A DNA stretch of 7,111 nt from assembly GCA_964576115.1 (NCBI GenBank), contig CAZNUA010000030.1, forward strand, positions 37,919 to 45,029, in the 5' to 3' direction. Positions 1 to 4,386 of the stretch are shown here, piece after piece. Origin of the DNA: CAYSYY01 sp964576115 [NCBI: uncultured Gemmatimonadota bacterium] (GTDB lineage Bacteria > Blakebacterota > Blakebacteria > Blakebacterales). A model generated the notes under the pieces. That model saw only the letters and a program-made list of their open reading frames with translations. It was not told the DNA's origin and ran no database searches. Each line of letters opens with the position of its first letter. The first letter of the stretch is position 1. The position numbers and the translations under genes are program-made.

Positions 1-1565
1 CCGGCCATGAGGTGCTTGATGACCCCGAGCAGGTAATCGCGGGGCAGCAGGTGGCGTTCGTCGATCGGCAGGTAGTGGGTCAGCCCCAGGGCCCGGCCTC
101 GGGGGATGATGGTGACCTTGTGCACCGGGTCGGAACCGGGAACCAGTTTGCCGATGATGGCGTGACCCGATTCGTGGTAGGCGATCCGCTTCTTCTCTTC
201 ATCAGCGATCACCATGCTGCGCCGCTCGGTCCCCATCATGACCTTGTCCTTGGCCTCCTCCATGTCGACCATGGTCACTTCGTCGCGGTTGAAGCGGGCG
301 GCCAGAAGGGCGCCCTCATTGACCAGGTTGGCCAGGTCGGCCCCCGAGAGACCGGGGGTGGTCCGGGCCAGGATGGCCAGATCGACATCTTTGGACAGGG
401 GGATATTGCGGGTGTGCACCCGGAAGATCCCTTCGCGACCCTTCACGTCGGGCAGATCGACCACCACCTGGCGGTCGAAGCGGCCCGGTCGCAGCAGGGC
501 CGGGTCGAGCACGTCGGGGCGGTTGGTGGCCGAGATCAGGATCACCCCGTCGTTGGATTCGAAACCGTCCATCTCGACCAGGAGCTGGTTGAGGGTTTGC
601 TCGCGCTCGTCGTGGCCCCCTCCCAGACCGGCGCCGCGGTGGCGGCCGACGGCATCGAGTTCGTCGATGAAGATGATGCAGGGCGCGTTCTGCTTGCCCT
701 GCTCGAACAGGTCGCGCACCCGGCTGGCCCCCACGCCGACGAACATCTCCACGAAATCGGACCCGGAGAGGCTGAAGAAGGGCACCCCCGCTTCACCGGC
801 CACCGCCCGCGCCAGCAGGGTCTTGCCCGTTCCCGGCGGGCCGAGCAGGAGCACGCCCTTGGGAATGCGGCCCCCCAGGCGCTGGAATTTTGCGGGGTCT
901 TTCAGAAACTCGATGACCTCTTCGAGTTCCTGCTTGGCTTCATCGGCCCCGGCCACATCGTTGAAGGTGACCTGCACCTTGCCCCCGGTGAGCAGGCGGG
1001 CCCGGCTCTTGCCGAAGCTGAACACCCCCCGCTGCCCCCCCTGCATCTGCCGCATGATGAAGAGCCAGACGGCCAGAATCAGGATCCAGGGCAGGATACC
1101 GACCAGGTAGTCGGTCCAGGGACGGGTTTGCTCCTTGAAGGTGTACTCGACATTTTTTCCGTCCCAGTACTGCAGCAGCTCGATGTCGATGATCCCCTCG
1201 GGCAGCACCAGGGTGAAGTGGCGGAAGGTGCGGGTCTGCCCGCGGATCTCGCGCAGGATGGGGGAGCGCACCCGGCCGGTGACCATGGTGTTGCCCTCGA
1301 TGGTGATCGAGGCCACATCCTCGCGCTGTACCATTTCGGTGAATTCGGGGTAGGTGATCTCGATCTGGTTCCCGCTCCCCGGACTGTTGAGCACACTCAC
1401 GATCATGACTCCGCCGAGGAAGATGACGGCCCAGATGAAGAGCATGCGGGTGAAATTGCTCCCGCCCTTGAGCGGATTCTGGCCGCCGTCTCCGGGGCGG
1501 TTCCGGCGGTCGCCGGGCCGTGGGGGCGGGGGGATCTTGTCGCGCCTGCCGTCCATATCGCTCAC
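1..1565 (-). CDS. ftsH: ATP-dependent zinc metalloprotease FtsH (3' end off window)
   Basis: Membrane-anchored AAA+ protease that extracts and degrades misfolded membrane proteins and some short-lived cytosolic regulators. The 521 codons present read without interruption. A 40-residue Pro/Arg/Gly-rich cytosolic tail precedes TM1 (about 41-59). A periplasmic domain and TM2 (about 153-170) follow. The AAA+ module has Walker A GPPGTGKT (242-249), Walker B IIFIDE (297-302) and the second region of homology [20 protein letters not shown] (346-365). The zinc-binding protease motif is HESGH (464-468), with Ser where many homologues have Ala; both His and the Glu are intact. The remaining protease domain, including the third zinc ligand, lies beyond the left edge. 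Start: GTG at 1565 has GGGAGGT (1578-1572) six bases upstream, so it is preferred over the in-frame ATG at 1556. It begins 4 nt after the hpt stop, implying coupled translation. Confidence 0.97.
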   Translation of the reverse strand, partial: MSDMDGRRDKIPPPPRPGDRRNRPGDGGQNPLKGGSNFTRMLFIWAVIFLGGVMIVSVLNSPGSGNQIEITYPEFTEMVQREDVASITIEGNTMVTGRVRSPILREIRGQTRTFRHFTLVLPEGIIDIELLQYWDGKNVEYTFKEQTRPWTDYLVGILPWILILAVWLFIMRQMQGGQRGVFSFGKSRARLLTGGKVQVTFNDVAGADEAKQELEEVIEFLKDPAKFQRLGGRIPKGVLLLGPPGTGKTLLARAVAGEAGVPFFSLSGSDFVEMFVGVGASRVRDLFEQGKQNAPCIIFIDELDAVGRHRGAGLGGGHDEREQTLNQLLVEMDGFESNDGVILISATNRPDVLDPALLRPGRFDRQVVVDLPDVKGREGIFRVHTRNIPLSKDVDLAILARTTPGLSGADLANLVNEGALLAARFNRDEVTMVDMEEAKDKVMMGTERRSMVIADEEKKRIAYHESGHAIIGKLVPGSDPVHKVTIIPRGRALGLTHYLPIDERHLLPRDYLLGVIKHLMA

Positions 1566-1569
1566 TGCC

Positions 1570-2127
1570 TTACCTCCCGGGATCATCCTCGGGCAGACCG
1601 GAGAGTGTAGCCACATAGGGAAGGTGGCGGTACTTCTCCGCGTAGTCCAGCCCGTATCCTACCACGAAGACGGGCGGAACGGTGAATCCGACGTACGAAA
1701 CGGGAGGGAGTTCCTCCTCGTCCACTCCCTGTTTACGCAGCAGCGTGATGATCCGGACCGAGTCCGCGCCGCGGGCGGCGAGTTCGTCGGCCAGAAACCG
1801 GATCGTCAGGCCGGTGTCGATGATGTCCTCAACCAGCAGGAGGTGGCGCCCGGCCACCTCGTTGCCCAGATCCTGCGTGATCCGCACCTCCCCGGTCGAT
1901 TCCGTGCCCCCGGCATATGACGAGACCGCGATGAAGTCGATCTCATGCGGGATGGTCAGCCGCCGGGTCAGGTCGGCGGTGAAGATGTACGATCCTTTCA
2001 GCACGCAGACGACGAGCAGATTCTCCCCGGCGTAATCGGCATCGATCTGCGCCGCCAGTTCGTCGATCCTGGCCTGGAGCCGCTCGCTTGAAAGCAGCGG
2101 CTGGGGCTGTATCTCGCGCTCGGTCGT
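1570..2127 (-). CDS. hpt: Hypoxanthine(-guanine) phosphoribosyltransferase; non-canonical start
   Basis: Purine salvage enzyme that joins hypoxanthine or guanine to PRPP, giving IMP or GMP in the cytosol. Numbered from an ACG at 2127 (185 aa), the sequence shows the VLKGS loop (42-46), the flexible catalytic loop [14 protein letters not shown] (69-82), the PRPP-binding motif [10 protein letters not shown] (99-108), and the C-terminal [18 protein letters not shown] (154-171). All are typical of bacterial Hpt. The conserved N-terminal helix ([14 protein letters not shown], 11-24) is in frame, but no ATG, GTG or TTG precedes it. The first such codon, GTG 2004, lies within VLKGS and would remove an essential part of the fold. 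ACG 2127 is favoured because AAAGGA sits 7 nt upstream and it gives the usual family length. The alternative is CTG 2172, whose bases overlap the tilS stop as CTGA (200 aa). A start codon lost through a base error is also possible. Function is secure; the start is not. Confidence 0.92.
   Translation of the reverse strand, partial: TTEREIQPQPLLSSERLQARIDELAAQIDADYAGENLLVVCVLKGSYIFTADLTRRLTIPHEIDFIAVSSYAGGTESTGEVRITQDLGNEVAGRHLLLVEDIIDTGLTIRFLADELAARGADSVRIITLLRKQGVDEEELPPVSYVGFTVPPVFVVGYGLDYAEKYRHLPYVATLSGLPEDDPGR
1572..1578 (-). promoter_or_regulatory. ftsH Shine-Dalgarno inside the hpt 3' end
   Basis: GGGAGGT on the minus strand lies in the last hpt codons (Gly-Arg-stop) and is 6 nt from the ftsH GTG at 1565. 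The spacing decides the ftsH start in favour of GTG over the ATG nine bases further in. The overlap means that ribosomes finishing hpt uncover or pass over the ftsH ribosome-binding site. Confidence 0.7.
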
Positions 2128-2168
2128 GGCCGGGTCCTTTCCCTGGCAGCCGCTGCCGCGACACCCCT

Positions 2169-3653
2169 TCAGACCGGATCGAAGTGTATCTGCAGAGCCG
2201 GCTCGTCCCCCGCGAGCCGGGCCGGCTCGGCGGTGCGGACCGCCGCCAGCCAGAGGATCGTGGGCCCGCTTTCGACGACCGGCAGGCGCGCCCGCCTGAG
2301 TCGCGGTACCCGGGCCTGGCCGAACAGATCAGCCAGCGACGCCGAGCCCGCCGCCCCGAAAGGGTGCAGGCGATCGCCCGCCCGCGGGTAGCGGACCGTA
2401 TAGGTCCGGCCCCGCCGAGGTGCGGGCAGGATCGTAGTCCGGCGCCCGTCCAGGCCCGAGATCGTACCACCGGCCTGCAGCTTCTCGCAGGTCCCGGGGT
2501 CGGCCGGATGCCAGGACAGGGTACCACCCCGGGGCAGGATAAGCGAACCCCTGGAGGCAGCCCCGGCCCCGGTTGCGTTCGGGTCGATCCGGCCCTGCCA
2601 CGAAGCGCCCCTCTCCCAGTGCGGATCGCCGCCCGCGACCAGCAGGAGTCCGGCGGCGGTCGACTCGGCCCAGAGCCGGGGCGCGATCTGCACCAGATAC
2701 CCTCCGCCCGGTGCTCCCCCCCGTCGCCACAGATGCAGTACAGCATCTCTCACACGCGATGAAACGGTACGGGGATCGGTCCCGGTGCGTTCCAGGGCCG
2801 CATCGAGAAGGGCCTGTTCAAGTTTACCAAGATGTGCGGGGGTTTCGGGCCTCTCAAGCACAATCTCCCCGCTCAGAAGGGCCCCGGGACCGACCGGCCG
2901 ATCGGTTCGATCCCGGTCGGCTGCAGTTCCCGGCCCGTGCTGCGAACGCCCCGTCAGCCACCACTGCGCCAGGCCCTCGATCTCCGGCTGAAGGGCGCGG
3001 GCCCGTCGACTCAGGTCGTCGGCGGCGTCGAGCAGCCCGCTGTAATCCCCCTCGTCGAGGGCCTCGAGGCACCGCCGCCAGCGGTTGCGGTCCAGGGAGG
3101 TGTCGCGGTTCGATTCATCCTCGCACCACCTCGCTCCGCGGGCTTCGAGCCAGGTCCGCAGTTCGTTCCGGCGTACTCCGAGCAGGGGCCGCACCACCCC
3201 GTCGGCCCGCCGCGGCAGAATGGCCCTCAGGCCGCGCACCCCGGCCCCCCGCTCCAGACGCAGGGCCACCGTCTCGAGCTGATCGTCGCGGGTGTGCCCG
3301 GTCGCAATGAGACCGCCCGGCACATGGGTGTCGCGCACCCGACACAGGAAGTCGTAGCGCAGGCGGCGCGCCGTTCCCTCCATGCTCTCCCCCCCCCGAC
3401 GATCCTCACCGACCGCAGCGCGCTCGCTGATCACAGGCAGGTCCCGCTCGGCGGCCAGCTCGCGTACGAACCGGGCCTCACCGGCCGAGGTCGGGCGCAG
3501 GCCGTGATCGAAGTGGGCGACGAGCAGACGCCAGTCGCGCTGCGGGGCCCGATCGGCCAGCAGGTGGAGCAGCGCCACCGAATCCCCTCCACCCGAGCAG
3601 GCGATGACGATCTCCGCTCCCGGGGGCAGATATGTCGTATCCAGCTCCGGCAC
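2169..3653 (-). CDS. tilS: tRNA(Ile) lysidine synthetase TilS
   Basis: ATP-dependent enzyme that attaches lysine to C34 of tRNA-Ile2 (CAU). This changes its decoding from AUG to AUA and its charging from Met to Ile, and it is essential in most bacteria. From GTG 3653 (494 aa) it shows the N-type PP-loop SGGGDS (20-25), GHTRDDQLET (119-128) with a following RGAG segment, VVRPLL (about 153-158), and DESNRD (179-184) with RN (189-190), all hallmark TilS positions. A C-terminal TilS_C-like domain begins at VRYPRAGDRLHPFG (about 420). The region from about 225 to 415 is Gly/Ala/Arg-rich and poorly conserved by eye, and the protein is longer than the roughly 430 residues of E. coli TilS. Start choice: GTG 3653 has AGGAG (3662-3658) just upstream, whereas the in-frame GTG at 3668 has none. 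It ends at TGA 2169-2171, just before hpt. Confidence 0.96.
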   Translation of the reverse strand: MPELDTTYLPPGAEIVIACSGGGDSVALLHLLADRAPQRDWRLLVAHFDHGLRPTSAGEARFVRELAAERDLPVISERAAVGEDRRGGESMEGTARRLRYDFLCRVRDTHVPGGLIATGHTRDDQLETVALRLERGAGVRGLRAILPRRADGVVRPLLGVRRNELRTWLEARGARWCEDESNRDTSLDRNRWRRCLEALDEGDYSGLLDAADDLSRRARALQPEIEGLAQWWLTGRSQHGPGTAADRDRTDRPVGPGALLSGEIVLERPETPAHLGKLEQALLDAALERTGTDPRTVSSRVRDAVLHLWRRGGAPGGGYLVQIAPRLWAESTAAGLLLVAGGDPHWERGASWQGRIDPNATGAGAASRGSLILPRGGTLSWHPADPGTCEKLQAGGTISGLDGRRTTILPAPRRGRTYTVRYPRAGDRLHPFGAAGSASLADLFGQARVPRLRRARLPVVESGPTILWLAAVRTAEPARLAGDEPALQIHFDPV

Positions 3654-3675
3654 CGCGCTCCTCTGCACGCAGAAA

Positions 3676-3697
3676 GGGGAAGGCGGAGGCCTTCCCC
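3676..3697 (-). terminator. Perfect 9-bp hairpin between tRNA and tilS; probable tRNA terminator or attenuator
   Basis: On the minus strand, GGGGAAGGC and GCCTTCCCC pair perfectly around a 4-nt CTCC loop, followed by TTTCT. A strong stem with a short T-rich tail is compatible with an intrinsic terminator for the tRNA transcript. The tail is weak, so read-through is likely. The structure ends 22 nt before the chosen tilS start, so it could also act as an attenuator or mRNA-protecting hairpin for the tilS-hpt-ftsH message. Confidence 0.55.
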
Positions 3698-3709
3698 GTG
3701 TCCTTACCG

Positions 3710-3726
3710 GCCCCCGCTCGAGGGGC
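3710..3726 (-). other. Small GC-rich hairpin downstream of the tRNA
   Basis: On the minus strand, GCCCC and GGGGC (5 bp) flank a 7-nt TCGAGCG loop, beginning 9 nt after the tRNA CCA end. There is no T tract, so it is unlikely to terminate by itself. It may help define the tRNA 3' trailer for RNase processing. It could also be chance in a GC-rich sequence. Confidence 0.3.
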
Positions 3727-3735
3727 TGCCAATTG

Positions 3736-3812
3736 TGGTGGCGGTGCAGGGACTCGAACCCCGGACACGTGGATTATGATTCCACTGCTCTAACCAGCTG
3801 AGCTACACCGCC
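3736..3812 (-). tRNA. tRNA with CAU anticodon; elongator Met most likely, Ile2 possible
   Basis: A full cloverleaf can be drawn. The acceptor stem GGCGGTG/CACCGCC is perfectly paired. The D arm is GCTC-AGCTGGTTA-GAGC. The anticodon stem is GTGGA/TCCAC with loop ATCATAA. The variable loop is GTGTC, and the T arm is CGGGG-TTCGAGT-CCCTG with one G-U pair. The discriminator is A73 and CCA is genomically encoded, giving 77 nt. Anticodon CAU occupies 3778-3776. It is not an initiator: G1-C72 is paired, and the anticodon stem lacks the three G-C pairs of tRNA-fMet. The acceptor and D arm resemble Gram-positive elongator tRNA-Met, which favours Met. However, tRNA-Ile2, the TilS substrate, also carries CAU, and the two cannot be separated with certainty by eye. 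It lies upstream of tilS on the same strand. Confidence 0.95.
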
Positions 3813-3836
3813 GATGAAATCATGCAGAGAAATATC

Positions 3837-3865
3837 AAGATGACGGTCCCGCAGCATTGAAGCAA
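3837..3865 (-). promoter_or_regulatory. Weak candidate sigma70-type promoter for the tRNA
   Basis: On the minus strand, TTGCTT (3865-3860) and CATCTT (3842-3837) are separated by 17 nt. This would place the transcription start roughly 17 nt before the tRNA 5' end, a sensible leader length for a tRNA gene. Each hexamer matches only three of six consensus positions, so this rests mainly on spacing and location. Confidence 0.25.
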
Positions 3866-3877
3866 CTCTCATGTGAT

Positions 3878-3898
3878 CGGTTCCCGGAGCGGTTCCCG
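3878..3898. repeat. Direct repeat CGGTTCCCG x2, 12-bp period, within a GATCGG/CCGATC inverted repeat
   Basis: CGGTTCCCG occurs at 3878-3886 and again at 3890-3898, separated by GAG. A partial third copy, CGGTTCC, is at 3946-3952. The pair is framed by the inverted hexamers GATCGG (3875-3880) and CCGATC (3899-3904). A further short direct repeat, TCCTGT, follows at 3903-3908 and 3913-3918. This could be a regulator-binding array or chance in a GC-rich spacer. Confidence 0.35.
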
Positions 3899-3960
3899 CC
3901 GATCCTGTCCGGTCCTGTGCCCCGACTGCCCGAAGGACCCCGTATCGGTTCCGCGAAACC

Positions 3961-3990
3961 TATTTATATAACTAACGTAGTAAAAAAACA
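3961..3990 (+). promoter_or_regulatory. Candidate padR promoter with overlapping operator
   Basis: An AT-rich island in a GC-rich setting contains TATAAC (3967-3972), a 5/6 match to the sigma70 -10 box. It also contains the inverted repeat ACTA-ACG-TAGT (3971-3981) and then seven A residues (3982-3988). No good -35 is visible 16-18 bp upstream. An inverted repeat overlapping the -10/+1 region is what autorepression by PadR would need, since many PadR proteins repress their own operon. That binding role is inferred from position only. Confidence 0.45.
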
Positions 3991-4044
3991 TCCCGGGAGC
4001 CTGTCGGAGCAACCGGCCCCAACCTGATAGACCTGGAGAACCCG

Positions 4045-4386
4045 ATGGCTGAGACCCGCCTGCGTGAGTTCGAAGAACTGGTCCTGCTTGCCGTCATGGT
4101 GGGCGCGGACCGGTCGACCGGAGCCGTGATCCAGGAGGTTCTGGAACGGGAGGCCGACAGAACCGTCTCCATCGGCGCGATTTACACCGCCCTGGACCGT
4201 CTGGCCCGCAAGGAGCTGGTCGAGTCATGGCTGGGGGAACCGACCCCGGTTCGGGGCGGACGCCGCAAGCGCCATTACCGGGTGACCCCTCTGGGCCTGG
4301 ATCACCTCACCGCAGTGCGCCGGGTACGCGATCGGATGTGGGCCAAAGTACCGGCGGGACTCATCGAGAAAGAGGTGACCTCATGA
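4045..4386 (+). CDS. PadR family transcriptional regulator
   Basis: A small winged-helix DNA-binding protein of 113 aa, the usual size of the short PadR subfamily lacking a long C-terminal dimerisation domain. It shows the family pattern in order: an N-terminal helix (LVLLAVMVG), a helix-turn-helix region (about 25-50) with VSIGAIYTALDRLARKELVE (residues 42-61), and a wing with the basic stretch RGGRRKRHYRVTPLGLDHL. GGAG (4035-4038) lies six bases before the ATG. The stop overlaps the permease start as ATGA, so the two are co-translated. This regulator-permease pairing is typical for ADOP permeases, where the regulator is presumed to repress its own operon. The ligand or stress that relieves repression cannot be read from the sequence. 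Confidence 0.93.
   Translation: MAETRLREFEELVLLAVMVGADRSTGAVIQEVLEREADRTVSIGAIYTALDRLARKELVESWLGEPTPVRGGRRKRHYRVTPLGLDHLTAVRRVRDRMWAKVPAGLIEKEVTS

Larger units (their letters stand above)
3813..4044. other. Divergent intergenic control region, tRNA/padR
   Basis: These 232 bp carry no convincing gene. They must hold the promoters for the leftward tRNA-tilS-hpt-ftsH block (unless tilS has its own) and for the rightward padR-permease pair. The part next to the tRNA is of mixed composition. The middle is GC-rich with short direct repeats (CGGTTCCCG twice, TCCTGT twice). The part at 3961-3990 is a sharp AT-rich island just upstream of padR. Confidence 0.6.

Noticed and set aside
12-1610. A 532-codon open frame on the plus strand opposite ftsH
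   Set aside because: It is the antisense of an unmistakable FtsH coding sequence. Its product is low-complexity (Gly/Asp/His/Pro-rich) with no recognisable domain. Long antisense open frames are expected in G+C-rich genes.
1570-2004. hpt beginning at GTG 2004
   Set aside because: This would remove the N-terminal helix and cut the conserved VLKGS loop at its first residue. The upstream in-frame sequence clearly continues the Hpt family pattern.
1943-2746. A 267-codon minus-strand frame spanning the tilS 3' end and the hpt 5' end
   Set aside because: It overlaps tilS and hpt in another frame and its product is Arg/Pro/Gly-rich shadow sequence. I considered whether a frameshift could join it to hpt to supply a start codon, but its GTG near the tilS stop is out of frame with hpt and no slippery site is visible.
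2832-3779. A 315-codon plus-strand frame opposite tilS
   Set aside because: It is antisense to tilS and continues into the tRNA, has no recognisable domain, and its composition matches a GC-rich shadow frame.
3736-3812. Initiator tRNA-fMet
   Set aside because: Position 1 pairs with position 72 (G-C) and the anticodon stem GTGGA/TCCAC lacks the three consecutive G-C pairs of initiators.
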